Assembly: GCA_020444075.1 (NCBI GenBank)
Contig: JAHLLR010000014.1
Coordinates: forward strand, 24,354-88,353
Direction: 5' to 3'
Length of the DNA: 64,000 nucleotides
Origin: Deltaproteobacteria bacterium
GTDB taxonomy: Bacteria; Desulfobacterota; Desulfobacteria; Desulfobacterales; Desulfosarcinaceae
The notes under the pieces: model-generated
The model's input: the letters and a program-made list of their open reading frames with translations, nothing else
What the model was told of the DNA's origin: nothing
Databases searched by the model: none
Part shown: positions 18,482 to 27,221 of the stretch, in pieces
Layout of the letters: every line of letters starts with the position of its first letter
Numbering within the stretch: the first letter of the stretch is position 1
Made by a program: the position numbers and the translations under genes

Positions 18482-19138
18482 ATGTTGGGCATGATTCAGA
18501 AAACAGCCGAAACCAAAGGAATTCCAACCCAGGTCAAGAATCAGGCGTTGGTGACCCAGCGCCGGCGGCAGATCGTGGATGCGGCGGTGAACCTGTTCAT
18601 CGACAACGGATTCCACAAGACAACCACCCGCCAGATTGCGCGGGCGGCGGGCATCTCCATCGGTTCGCTCTATGAATACATCGCCACCAAGGAGGATGTG
18701 CTTTACCTGGTGTGCGATGCCATTCATGCGGAGATCGAGCGCGGGGTTGCCGAAGCGCTCAACCGGGCCAAAAATGGCAAAAATCCCCTGGCCGAGGTGA
18801 TCCGCGAATACTTTATGGTCTGCCACCGCATGAACGACCATATCTTGCTGATTTATCAGGAAACGCAGTCGCTGCCCGGCAAGTGGCAGCGGGTGGTGCT
18901 GGAAAACGAAATCAGGATCACCGGCATTTTTACCGGGGTGCTGGTCCGGCTCATGGCATCGGGGGATCTGCCCCGCATTCCCTCCCGGCAACTGGACCTG
19001 GTGGCCCATAATATCTCAGTGCTGGGACACATGTGGACCTTCCGGCGCTGGTTTCTGGCCAACCACTACGGCATTGACGAGTACATCGATTTCCAGACTC
19101 GCAGCATCCTGGGAATGTGCCGCGAAAATGCGTCCTGA
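18482..19138 (+). CDS. TetR/AcrR family transcriptional regulator
   Basis: The 218-residue protein has an N-terminal HTH from about residue 25 to 70 (IVDAAVNLFIDNGFHKTTTR, then QIARAAGISIGSLYEYIATK), followed by a helical ligand-binding domain. The ligand is not evident. Its operator-bearing promoter (18384-18412) suggests autorepression. It is placed between the RND efflux operon and the acyl-CoA oxidation cluster on the same strand, so it could control either. TetR regulators beside acyl-CoA dehydrogenase and IcmF genes often sense acyl-CoA, which I consider slightly more likely. An ATG at 18491 is an alternative start, and neither has a strong ribosome site. Confidence 0.88.
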   Translation: MLGMIQKTAETKGIPTQVKNQALVTQRRRQIVDAAVNLFIDNGFHKTTTRQIARAAGISIGSLYEYIATKEDVLYLVCDAIHAEIERGVAEALNRAKNGKNPLAEVIREYFMVCHRMNDHILLIYQETQSLPGKWQRVVLENEIRITGIFTGVLVRLMASGDLPRIPSRQLDLVAHNISVLGHMWTFRRWFLANHYGIDEYIDFQTRSILGMCRENAS

Positions 19139-19143
19139 AAGAC

Positions 19144-19294
19144 AGGATTCAAGGAGTCGAGGGGTCAAGGATCCAAGGGAAAAGGAAAACGGGCATAAAA
19201 ATGATATCAATTTAGGGAAAGCAAGCAGATGCCACGATAAAGGTGGAATGAGAATCACTCGACCCCTCGGATCCTGGAATCCTTGAACCCTTTT
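19144..19294. repeat. Long inverted-repeat intergenic element, copy A of 3
   Basis: The left arm (19144-19179) is built of AGGATTCAAGG, GTCGAGGGGTC and AAGGATCC modules. The right arm (19256-19294) carries the complements, ending CCTTGAACCCTTTT. About 76 bases separate them. The right arm is nearly identical to those at 24092-24131 and 26470-26513. It lies just upstream of an acyl-CoA dehydrogenase gene. No coding potential is seen. Confidence 0.75.
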
Positions 19295-19349
19295 ATTTTC
19301 GGATACAGAATGGACGGATACCATTACTTACTAATGCAGGAGGGATAGA

Positions 19350-20504
19350 ATGGAATTTGAGCTTAACAAAACCCAGAAGGACATTCAAAAAGCGGTCAGG
19401 GACTTCGTCAAGGGCGAGTTTGACAAGGAATTGGCCCTGGAGCTGGAGCGAAAGCACGAATTTCCGCGAAAAATATGGAAAAAGGCCTGTGATCTGGGGC
19501 TTATCGGGGTTCATTTCCCGGAACAATATTCGGGTCAGGGGCTCGGCTCTCTGGAAGATATTCTGGTTGTCGAAGAGCTGTGCCGCGGTGATTCCACCAT
19601 TGGCAGCGCCATTGCCCTGGCTGCGTTCGCCTCGGAAATCATCATGCATTACGGCTCCGATGAACAGAAAGAAAAGTACCTGCCGGCCGTAGCCGAAGGC
19701 GAGATGCTCTCCGCCGGGGCTTTCACCGAACCGGACCACGGCTCGGACATCACTTACATGAATACCACCGCTGTCAGGGACGGCGACGAATGGGTGGTCA
19801 ACGGCGGCAAGACCTTCATCACCAACGGCGGGCTGGCGGGCTTTTACAATGTGCTCTGCCAGACCGATCCGGACGCCAAGCCCGGATACCGCGGCCAGAG
19901 CCTGATTTTGGTGGAAGCGGACCGCAAAGGCCTCTCCACCGCCGACGTGGGCGCCAAGATGGGCATCCGCATGATGGCCACCGCCGAAGTGACCTTCAAG
20001 GATGTGCGCGTGCCCCTGAAAAACCTTATCGGCGAGGAAAACAAGGGCTTTTACCATGTGCTGCACTTTTTCGACGAAAGCCGCATCCAGATTGCCGCCC
20101 AGGCGCTGGGCACCGCCCAGGGCGCCTTTGACCGCGCCCTGGCATACGTGAAGCAGCGCGAGCAGTTCGGCAAGAAAATCGCCCAGTTCCAGGTCACCCA
20201 GCACAAATTGGCGGACATGGCCACCAAAATCGAGCTGGCCCGACTGATCACCTACAAGGCCGCCTGGAACTTCGACCAGGGCCGTATCGATCCCAAGCTC
20301 ACCTCCATGGCCAAAATGTATGCGGCCCGCACGGCCGTGGAAGTGGCCGACGAGGCCATCCAACTGCTGGGCGGCTACGGCTACATGACCGAATACGAGG
20401 TGGAGCGCTTCTACCGCGATGCCAAGATCACCGAAATCTACGAAGGCACCAAGGAGATCCAGAAGAACACCATCGCCAGCGCATTGATCGGCAAGCTGAA
20501 ATAA
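19350..20504 (+). CDS. Acyl-CoA dehydrogenase (butyryl-CoA type)
   Basis: This FAD enzyme oxidises an acyl-CoA to the trans-2-enoyl-CoA and passes electrons to electron-transfer flavoprotein. The 384 residues have the three-domain family layout. Motifs are GAFTEPDHGSDITYMNTTA (middle-domain signature), YVKQREQFGKKIAQFQ and YRDAKITEIYEGTKEIQKNT. The Glu in YEGT is the catalytic base of the short-chain group. AGGAGGG precedes the ATG. It is the first gene of the IcmF cluster. Short-chain or branched-chain specificity (butyryl- or isobutyryl-CoA) is inferred from context. Confidence 0.92.
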   Translation: MEFELNKTQKDIQKAVRDFVKGEFDKELALELERKHEFPRKIWKKACDLGLIGVHFPEQYSGQGLGSLEDILVVEELCRGDSTIGSAIALAAFASEIIMHYGSDEQKEKYLPAVAEGEMLSAGAFTEPDHGSDITYMNTTAVRDGDEWVVNGGKTFITNGGLAGFYNVLCQTDPDAKPGYRGQSLILVEADRKGLSTADVGAKMGIRMMATAEVTFKDVRVPLKNLIGEENKGFYHVLHFFDESRIQIAAQALGTAQGAFDRALAYVKQREQFGKKIAQFQVTQHKLADMATKIELARLITYKAAWNFDQGRIDPKLTSMAKMYAARTAVEVADEAIQLLGGYGYMTEYEVERFYRDAKITEIYEGTKEIQKNTIASALIGKLK

Positions 20505-20529
20505 CCGATTTTCGACGCAGCAACCAATC

Positions 20530-20576
20530 CCCCGGAAAGCCACCCGTTTTACTTGATTCCCTGGTGGCTTCCGGGG
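20530..20576 (+). terminator. Stem-loop after the acyl-CoA dehydrogenase gene
   Basis: CCCCGGAAAGCCACC pairs with GGTGGCTTCCGGGG, with one bulged A and an 18-base loop. No T-tract follows, so it may be a processing or stabilising hairpin and not an intrinsic terminator. The remaining bases to 20739 hold no recognised gene. Confidence 0.45.
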
Positions 20577-20739
20577 TCATTCACAATTCCGTTTCGCTGA
20601 TGCTGCGACCTGAAACTGTCGACCGCCACCACAGCATCTTTCCATGGATGTCCGACAGGCACCAATCGGTCTGCTCCGGACATGGGAAAGCCACCCGCTC
20701 GGCGGTGCGTGACAATCGGGACCAGCCACAGGAGGACGC

Positions 20740-23700
20740 ATGAACGAGGACACCCAGGTATACCGGCCCAGGAACAACGTCCGGGTCGTCACGGCAACCT
20801 CACTTTTCGACGGCCACGACGCTTCCATCAATATCTTCAGGCGCATTCTGCAGAGCACGGGCGTGGAAGTGATCCACCTGGGCCATAACCGCTCGGTGAA
20901 GGAGATCGTGGATGCCGCCATCGAAGAGGACGTCCAGGGAATCGCCATCTCCAGCTATCAGGGCGGGCACCTGGAGTTTTTTAAATACATGGTGGATCTG
21001 CTTAAAGCGGGCGGAGCCGAGCACATCAAGGTGTTCGGCGGCGGCGGCGGGGTCATCGTTCCCGAAGAGATCAAGGAACTGGAAGCCTACGGTGTGGCCA
21101 GGATTTACACGCCGGAGGATGGTACCCGGATGGGACTTCAGGGGATCATCAACCACATGGTTCAACTGATGGATTACTCCCGTTCTGATGTCGCGGACCT
21201 GGATCTGTCCGGCCTGACCCCGGACAACAAGCTGCTCACGGCCAACCTGATCACCGCACTGGAGCAGGCCAAAGCCAAAGAGAACGGTCACCTGGCTAAA
21301 TTCCGGCAGGAGCTCAAATCCAGGATCGGCGACCGCAAAATCCCGGTGATCGGCATTACCGGCACCGGCGGCGCCGGCAAGTCCTCCCTCACCGACGAGC
21401 TGGTCCTGCGCATGCTTCACGATCTGAAAGAAATCCGTATCGCCATTATCAGCGCCGACCCGTCCCGCCGAAAGACCGGCGGCGCCCTTCTGGGCGACCG
21501 CATCCGCATGAATGCCATCAACAGCCCCCGGATCTACATGCGTTCCATCGCCACGCGGCGTTCCCATACGGAGATCCCCGATGCCCTGGAAGAGGTGCTG
21601 GATGTGGTCAAGGCCGCCGGATATGACCTGGTCATCGCCGAAACCGCCGGCATCGGCCAGGGGGATTCCCACATCATCGATCTGGTTGACCTGTCCATGT
21701 ACGTCATGACCAGCGATTTTGGCGCCGCCTCCCAGCTGGAAAAGATCGACATGCTCGATTTTGCCGACATCGTCGTGGTCAACAAGTTCGAAAAGCGCGG
21801 CGGTGAGGATGCCGTTCGCGACGTTCGCAAGCAGGTGCAGCGCAACCGCAATCGCTTTGATCGGTTGCCCGATGACATGCCGGTGTTCGGCACCATTGCC
21901 TCCAAGTTCAATGATGACGGCGTCACCGCGCTCTATCATGCCCTGCTGGACGGCATCAAGGCGAAGACCGGCGTCGCCTTCGAGTCCAGCCTGCCGCGGC
22001 CGGACACCAAGCAGTCCACCTCCAAAACCATCATCATCCCGCCGGAGCGTACCCGCTACCTGGCGGAAATTGCCGAAACGATCCGGAACTACCACCGGGA
22101 GACCGACCGTCAGGCAGGCGCCATGCGGCGGGTGTGGCACCTGGAAGAGACAGCTGCCTCACTGACCGGTGAGGGCATGGATGGAGACTCCGCCATCCTG
22201 CTGGAAAAGCTTAAGAAAGAAATCGTCAAGGCCCGCGAGGCACTGGATGACGAAACGGAAAACCTGGTCAAGGGGTGGGAAAAGACCCGCGCCGACTATT
22301 CCGGCGATGAACTGGTATACACGGTGCGTGGCCGGGAGATCCGCGTGCCCCTTTACAGCGAATCCCTCTCCCACCAGAAAATTCCCAAGATATCCCTGCC
22401 GCGTTTCAAGGATCCCGGTGAAATCTATACCTGGCTCAGGAGGGAGAACCTGCCCGGCTACTTTCCCTTTACCGCCGGCGTGTTCCCCATGAAGCGGATG
22501 GGCGAGGATCCCACGCGTATGTTCGCCGGGGAAGGCGACCCGGCCCGCACCAACCGGAGATTCAAACTGCTGTCGTCCAACAGCGAGGCCAAGCGCCTGT
22601 CCACCGCCTTCGACTCGGTGACCCTGTACGGCTACGATCCGGACCGCCGTCCCGACATCTACGGCAAAGTGGGCAATGCCGGGGTGAGCGTCTGCACGCT
22701 GGATGACGTCAAGGTGCTCTACGACGGGTTTGAGCTGTGCGCTCCCACCACCTCGGTCTCCATGACCATCAACGGTCCGGCGCCGATCATGCTGGCCATG
22801 TTTCTCAACACGGCCATCGACCAGCAGGTGGACAAATATGCTGCGGAAAAGGGCCGGCAGCCGTCGGCTGAGGAAATCCAGAAGATCAAGGCCATGGCGC
22901 TGAAGAACGTGCGCGGCACCGTGCAGGCGGATATCCTGAAGGAGGACCAGGGACAGAACACCTGCATCTTTTCCATCGATTTCGCCCTGAAGATGATGGG
23001 GGATATCCAGCAGTATTTTATCGACAATAACGTGCGAAATTTCTACTCGGTCTCCATTTCCGGCTACCACATCGCCGAAGCCGGGGCCAACCCCATCAGC
23101 CAGCTGGCCTTCACCCTGGCCAACGGCTTCACCTACCTGGAGTACTACCTGTCCCGCGGCATGCCCCTGGACAGCTTCGCGCCCAACCTCTCATTCTTCT
23201 TTTCCAACGGCATGGATCCCGAGTATACGGTCATCGGCCGGGTGGCCCGCCGCATCTGGGCGGTGGCCCTGCGGGAGAAGTATGGGGCATCGCTGCGCAG
23301 CCAGATGCTCAAGTACCACATCCAGACCTCCGGTCGGAGCCTGCACAGCCAGGACATTCAACTCAATGACATCCGAACCACCCTGCAGGCGCTGTGCGCC
23401 ATTTACGACAACTGCCAGAGCCTGCATACCAATGCCTTCGACGAGGCCATCACCACACCCACGGAAGAGTCGGTGCGCCGCGCCCTGGCCATCCAGCTGA
23501 TCATCAACCGGGAGTGGGGGCTGGCCAAAAACGAGAACCCCTATCAGGGCAGCTTTATCGTCGACGACCTGACCGACCTGGTCGAAGAGGCGGTGCTCAT
23601 GGAGTATGATAAGATCACCGCCCGCGGCGGCGTGCTGGGGGCCATGGAAACCGGTTACCAGCGCAGCAAGATCCAGGATGAATCCATGTACTACGAGATG

Positions 23701-24027
23701 CTCAAGCATACGGGCGAATATCCCATCGTGGGCGTCAACACCTTCAGGGACCCCCATGCCGACGGCGCCGATCTGCTCGAAGTGGCCTCCTGCATCGATC
23801 TGGCCCGGGCCACTACGGAGGAGAAGGAATCCCAGCTCAACCGGCTGAAGGACTTCCAGACCCGCAACGCCGACCAGGCCGGAGAGGCCCTGACGCGGCT
23901 TCAGCGGGTGGCCCTTTCCGGTGACAACATCTTTGCCGAACTGATGGAAACGGTGAAATGCTGCAGCCTGGGGCAGATCACCGGCGCGCTTTATGACGTG
24001 GGCGGGCAGTACCGGAGAAATATGTAA
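20740..24027 (+). CDS. icmF: Fused isobutyryl-CoA mutase with G-protein chaperone (IcmF)
   Basis: This adenosylcobalamin enzyme interconverts isobutyryl-CoA and n-butyryl-CoA. The 1095-residue length and domain order match IcmF. The N-terminal B12 domain has DGHD at residues 24-27 (H26 is the expected lower axial Co ligand) and FGGGGGVI. Next is a MeaB-like GTPase with P-loop GTGGAGKSS near residues 208-216. After a linker comes the TIM-barrel mutase domain from about residue 560, with [19 protein letters not shown]. Methylmalonyl-CoA mutase has no such fused middle GTPase. AGGAGG lies before the ATG. Some IcmF proteins also act on pivalyl-CoA/isovaleryl-CoA, which sequence inspection alone cannot exclude. 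It is in line with acyl-CoA dehydrogenase, thiolase and HBD. Confidence 0.95.
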   Translation: MNEDTQVYRPRNNVRVVTATSLFDGHDASINIFRRILQSTGVEVIHLGHNRSVKEIVDAAIEEDVQGIAISSYQGGHLEFFKYMVDLLKAGGAEHIKVFGGGGGVIVPEEIKELEAYGVARIYTPEDGTRMGLQGIINHMVQLMDYSRSDVADLDLSGLTPDNKLLTANLITALEQAKAKENGHLAKFRQELKSRIGDRKIPVIGITGTGGAGKSSLTDELVLRMLHDLKEIRIAIISADPSRRKTGGALLGDRIRMNAINSPRIYMRSIATRRSHTEIPDALEEVLDVVKAAGYDLVIAETAGIGQGDSHIIDLVDLSMYVMTSDFGAASQLEKIDMLDFADIVVVNKFEKRGGEDAVRDVRKQVQRNRNRFDRLPDDMPVFGTIASKFNDDGVTALYHALLDGIKAKTGVAFESSLPRPDTKQSTSKTIIIPPERTRYLAEIAETIRNYHRETDRQAGAMRRVWHLEETAASLTGEGMDGDSAILLEKLKKEIVKAREALDDETENLVKGWEKTRADYSGDELVYTVRGREIRVPLYSESLSHQKIPKISLPRFKDPGEIYTWLRRENLPGYFPFTAGVFPMKRMGEDPTRMFAGEGDPARTNRRFKLLSSNSEAKRLSTAFDSVTLYGYDPDRRPDIYGKVGNAGVSVCTLDDVKVLYDGFELCAPTTSVSMTINGPAPIMLAMFLNTAIDQQVDKYAAEKGRQPSAEEIQKIKAMALKNVRGTVQADILKEDQGQNTCIFSIDFALKMMGDIQQYFIDNNVRNFYSVSISGYHIAEAGANPISQLAFTLANGFTYLEYYLSRGMPLDSFAPNLSFFFSNGMDPEYTVIGRVARRIWAVALREKYGASLRSQMLKYHIQTSGRSLHSQDIQLNDIRTTLQALCAIYDNCQSLHTNAFDEAITTPTEESVRRALAIQLIINREWGLAKNENPYQGSFIVDDLTDLVEEAVLMEYDKITARGGVLGAMETGYQRSKIQDESMYYEMLKHTGEYPIVGVNTFRDPHADGADLLEVASCIDLARATTEEKESQLNRLKDFQTRNADQAGEALTRLQRVALSGDNIFAELMETVKCCSLGQITGALYDVGGQYRRNM

Positions 24028-24030
24028 ACG

Positions 24031-24131
24031 AAGGATCCTAGGGTCGAGGGGGCAAGGATTCAAGGCGGCAGGCCGATTGCGAACCATTCCTTCACTTGAC
24101 CCCTCGACCCCTTGACTCCTTGAACCCTTAA
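24031..24131. repeat. Long inverted-repeat intergenic element, copy B of 3
   Basis: The left arm (24031-24067) starts AAGGATCCTAGGGTCGAGGG. The right arm (24092-24131) is CACTTGACCCCTCGACCCC followed by TTGACTCCTTGAACCCTT. It fills nearly the whole gap between icmF and the thiolase gene, ending 17 bases before the thiolase ATG. It may form a large hairpin in the transcript. Confidence 0.8.
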
Positions 24132-24148
24132 TCTGTTGGAGAGTTGAT

Positions 24149-25324
24149 ATGAACGAAGCAGTCATCATCAGTGCGGTGCGGACACCGCTGGGCAGTTTCA
24201 ACGGATCCCTGTCCGACATCGGAGCGACGGACCTGGGTGCCATCGTGATTCAGGAAGCCATCAAACGGGCCGGCATCGAGAAAGCCGAGGTGAATGAAGT
24301 TCTCATGGGGCAGGTGCTGCCCTGCGGCTACGGCCAGAACCCGGCCAAGCAGGCCTCGGTCAAGGCCGGCCTGCCCTGGGAGGTCGAGGCGATCACCGTC
24401 AACAAAGTCTGCGGTTCCGCCCTGAAAACCGTCATGCTGGCGGCTCAGGCCATTCAGACCGGTGATGCCGAGGTGGTGGTGGCCGGCGGCATGGAGAACA
24501 TGAGCATGGCCCCCTACTACCTGGAAAAGGCGCGCTTCGGTTACCGCATGGGACCGGGCCAGCTCCAGGACTCCATGATCCACGACGGCCTGTGGGACAT
24601 CGTCAACGATTTCCACATGGGCATGTCCAACGAGCTTTGCTCCGAACGCTACCATGTCAGCCGGGAAGACCAGGACCGCTACGCCGCCGAATCCTATCGC
24701 CGGACGCTGAATTCGATCAACAGCGGGCGTTTCGACGCCGAAATCGTGCCCGTCTCCATTCCCCGCCGCAAGGGGGAACCCGTGCTTTTCGATAAAGATG
24801 AATGTGCCCGGGAGACGTCGTATGAGGACCTGGCCAGGATGAAACCGGCTTTTAAAAAGGACGGGGTCGGCACTGCCGGCAATGCCTCCATCATCAGCGA
24901 TGGCGCCGCCGCCGTGGTGGTCATGTCCCGGGAAAAGGCCGATGCGCTGGGATGCACGGTCATGGCCACCATCGGTGCCCAGGCCTCCTACGGCATCGAC
25001 ATGAAATACGTGCTGGTGGCGCCCATCTGGGCCATTCCCAAATGCCTGAAGAAGGAAGGCATCGGCATCGAGGACGTGGACCTGTTCGAGGTCAACGAAG
25101 CCTTTTCCGGATCCACCGTCTGTGCAATGAAGGAACTGGGGCTTTCCGCCGAAAAAACCAACGTCAACGGCGGCAGCGTGGCCCTGGGCCACCCCATCGG
25201 CGCCAGCGGCTGCCGGGTGCTGGTGACCCTGCTGCACGAGATGATTCGCCGCGACAAAAAGACCGGGCTGGCTTCGCTTTGCCTGGGGGGTGGGGAGGCG
25301 GTCTCCATGGTGGTTAAACGTTAG
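24149..25324 (+). CDS. Acetyl-CoA acetyltransferase (thiolase)
   Basis: The enzyme cleaves acetoacetyl-CoA with CoA to two acetyl-CoA, or runs in reverse. It has 391 residues with the full catalytic set: nucleophile C88 in NKVCGSALK, H348 in GHPIGASG and C378 in SLCLGGG. The N-x-E-A-F motif is present as NEAFSGST, where NEAFAAQ is more usual. Length and motifs fit the biosynthetic/degradative short-chain thiolases (AtoB/PhaA/ThlA-like). It lies between icmF and 3-hydroxybutyryl-CoA dehydrogenase, and is flanked by repeat elements on both sides. Confidence 0.93.
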   Translation: MNEAVIISAVRTPLGSFNGSLSDIGATDLGAIVIQEAIKRAGIEKAEVNEVLMGQVLPCGYGQNPAKQASVKAGLPWEVEAITVNKVCGSALKTVMLAAQAIQTGDAEVVVAGGMENMSMAPYYLEKARFGYRMGPGQLQDSMIHDGLWDIVNDFHMGMSNELCSERYHVSREDQDRYAAESYRRTLNSINSGRFDAEIVPVSIPRRKGEPVLFDKDECARETSYEDLARMKPAFKKDGVGTAGNASIISDGAAAVVVMSREKADALGCTVMATIGAQASYGIDMKYVLVAPIWAIPKCLKKEGIGIEDVDLFEVNEAFSGSTVCAMKELGLSAEKTNVNGGSVALGHPIGASGCRVLVTLLHEMIRRDKKTGLASLCLGGGEAVSMVVKR

Positions 25325-25560
25325 TGTCCACCCATAAAGGGCATCTTTCGGCCCAGCTCGGCGTTCTCGTGTTTTGGAAATCCTCGACGTAGCGCTGCTA
25401 CGCCTGCGGTTTCCAAAACTCTGCGGCCTTGATCTGAACCGCAAGCCACCCTTTCTGGATGGACACGGGTCGTTTTGTTTTCGAATATCAAAAACGGTGT
25501 CACTCCCGCGGGAGTCCATCGGTTGACATAGAAACTGGATTCCCGCTTTCGCGGGAAAGA
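25325..25560. repeat. Compound intergenic repeat (three hairpin modules)
   Basis: The element starts just after the thiolase stop with GGCATCTTTCGGCCCAGC. Next is a hairpin GTTTTGGAAA/TTTCCAAAAC (25371-25380/25410-25419) with inner CGTAGC-GCT-GCTACG. Then comes ACTCCCGCGGGAGT (25502-25515), and last TTCCCGC-TTTC-GCGGGAA (25540-25557). The first module recurs after hgcB (31572-31655) and, diverged, at 62551-62586. The last module looks like a widespread dispersed stem-loop. It probably forms strong RNA structure between the thiolase gene and hbd. Confidence 0.75.
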
Positions 25561-25582
25561 CAAACAAGGAGGAGAGGAAACA

Positions 25583-26431
25583 ATGGAAATCAATACCTTC
25601 GGCGTCATCGGCGCCGGTCAGATGGGCAACGGCATCGCCCAGGTGGCGGCCACCGCCGGATTGACCGTCATCATGAGCGACATCAAGATTGACTATGCGG
25701 AAAAGGGGCTGGCCAACATTACCAGGATCCTCGGCAAGAACGTGGACAAGGGTAAACTCTCGGCCGGCGACAAGGATGCGATCCTGGGCCGCATCAAGAT
25801 CACCGCCGACCTCAAGGATATGGCCGAGGCGGATTTCGTGGTGGAGGCGGCCACGGAAAACGAGACCCTCAAGTTCAAGATCTTCAAGGATCTGGACACG
25901 ATCTGCCGGCCCGGGGTGATCCTTTCCACCAACACCTCCTCCATTCCCATCGGCCGGATCGCCGCCCAGACCGGACGCCCGGACAAGGTCATCGGCATGC
26001 ATTTCATGAACCCGGTGCCGGTGATGAAACTGGTGGAGGTAATCCGCGGCCTGGCCACCTCCGACGAGACCTTCCATACCACCTGGGACCTGTCGCTGAA
26101 ATTCGGCAAGACCCCGGCCCTGGCCAACGACTTTCCCGGCTTCATCGCCAACCGCATCCTGCTGCCCATGATCAACGAGGCGGTGTTTGCCCTGTACCAT
26201 TCGGTGGGCACCCGCGAAGACATCGATACGGTTATGCGGCTGGGCATGAACCATCCCATGGGGCCGCTTGCCCTGGCGGACCTGATCGGTCTGGACACCT
26301 GCCTGGCCATCATGGAGACCCTGTACAACGGATTCAAGGACTCCAAGTACCGGCCCTGCCCGCTGCTGAGAAAATACGTGGAAGCCGGCTGGCTCGGCAG
26401 AAAGACCGGCCGAGGGTTTTACGAATACTAA
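25583..26431 (+). CDS. hbd: 3-hydroxybutyryl-CoA dehydrogenase
   Basis: This NAD(P)-dependent enzyme oxidises 3-hydroxybutyryl-CoA to acetoacetyl-CoA. It has 282 residues, the size of single-function HBD. The Rossmann motif is GVIGAGQMGNGIAQVAA at the N-terminus. The family signature HFMNPVPVMKLVEVIRG and the C-terminal FIANRILLPMINEAVFAL and GLDTCLAIMETL are present. AGGAGGAGAGG precedes the ATG. Together with the dehydrogenases, IcmF and thiolase it completes all beta-oxidation steps except enoyl-CoA hydration, which is not encoded in the window. Confidence 0.94.
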   Translation: MEINTFGVIGAGQMGNGIAQVAATAGLTVIMSDIKIDYAEKGLANITRILGKNVDKGKLSAGDKDAILGRIKITADLKDMAEADFVVEAATENETLKFKIFKDLDTICRPGVILSTNTSSIPIGRIAAQTGRPDKVIGMHFMNPVPVMKLVEVIRGLATSDETFHTTWDLSLKFGKTPALANDFPGFIANRILLPMINEAVFALYHSVGTREDIDTVMRLGMNHPMGPLALADLIGLDTCLAIMETLYNGFKDSKYRPCPLLRKYVEAGWLGRKTGRGFYEY

Positions 26432-26436
26432 AAGGG

Positions 26437-26513
26437 AAGGGTTCAAGGGGTCAAGGATTCCGGGTTTCGCCTTCACTTGACCCCCCGACCCCTTGAATCC
26501 TCGAACCCTTTTT
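26437..26513. repeat. Long inverted-repeat intergenic element, copy C of 3
   Basis: The left arm AAGGGTTCAAGGGGTC and right arm GACCCCTTGAATCCTCGAACCC, followed by TTTTTT (26508-26513), could act as an intrinsic terminator after hbd. The right arm is near-identical to copies A and B. It ends 15 bases before the ATG of the XRE-cupin gene. Confidence 0.8.
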
Positions 26514-26528
26514 TCACAAGGAGGTACC

Positions 26529-27080
26529 ATGCCCCCCAGAAAAACCACCCGTCTGACCCCCGTGGGCAAGAAGATCAAGAAGGCCCGGACCGACAAGAAA
26601 ATGTCCTACGACACCCTGGCCAACGAGACCGGCTTTTCCATCGAGTTTCTCAAGAAGGTGGAAGCCGGCAAGGTCACGCCGCCGGTGGGCTCCCTGCTGC
26701 AGATTTCCCGGGCCCTTGAAATCGACTCCGGGGACCTGCTCAAGGAAGAAGAAGATCGCATGCAGGACCGCATCAAGGCCTACACCAAGCGGACCTCGAG
26801 CTATGCCTACACCACCCTTACGCCGGGTGCCGAGAACAAACATCTCAAGGCGTTCCGGGTGAAGATCGATGCCATGAAATCGCACGAAGGCGTCAGTTAC
26901 AACCACGAGGGGGAAGAGTTCGTGTATGTGCTCGACGGGTCTATCGAGGTGGTTGTGGGTGAACACGTGAACGCTCTCGGTGCCGGCGAATCCCTGCATT
27001 TCAATTCCGGCATTCAGCACCATTTGAAAAACACCGGAGACACCGACGCCGAACTGATTGTCGTGATTTACAACCCCTAA
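26529..27080 (+). CDS. XRE-family transcriptional regulator with C-terminal cupin domain
   Basis: The 183-residue protein starts with a basic segment, then an HTH_3 domain at about residues 12-65 (KIKKARTDKKMSYDTLANET, SIEFLKKVEAGKVTPPVGSL). It is joined to a cupin_2 beta-barrel (SYNHEGEEFVYVLDGSIEVV; GESLHFNSGIQHHLKN). The cupin probably senses a small-molecule ligand. The XRE-cupin family often controls neighbouring catabolic or transport genes. AAGGAGG precedes the ATG at 26529. Its place inside the acyl-CoA oxidation cluster suggests it regulates that cluster; the ligand is unknown. Confidence 0.9.
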   Translation: MPPRKTTRLTPVGKKIKKARTDKKMSYDTLANETGFSIEFLKKVEAGKVTPPVGSLLQISRALEIDSGDLLKEEEDRMQDRIKAYTKRTSSYAYTTLTPGAENKHLKAFRVKIDAMKSHEGVSYNHEGEEFVYVLDGSIEVVVGEHVNALGAGESLHFNSGIQHHLKNTGDTDAELIVVIYNP

Positions 27081-27221
27081 CGACCGCTTCCAACGAGGCG
27101 GCTCAGCTGGGGCCGTGGACGCATGGTCCATCCCGCACCGGTTGGCCGGTGCATGCCGGTTCAGCCGCGACCATGCCGCCGCCGTTGCCGCCCGTCCGAA
27201 CCATCAGGAAAGGGACACACC

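Noticed and set aside
19293..20543. 416-codon minus-strand frame opposite the acyl-CoA dehydrogenase gene
   Set aside because: Antisense shadow of a conserved gene with high third-position GC.
20800..23070. Long minus-strand frames opposite icmF
   Set aside because: Composition artefact; the plus strand encodes a full-length IcmF with all motifs.
25321..25582. CRISPR-like array
   Set aside because: Several hairpins are present but they are different from one another; there are no regular direct repeats with spacers.
24128..26596. 822-codon open frame on the minus strand across the thiolase and hbd genes
   Set aside because: It is the antisense shadow of well-supported GC-rich genes, has no ribosome site and no recognisable domain.
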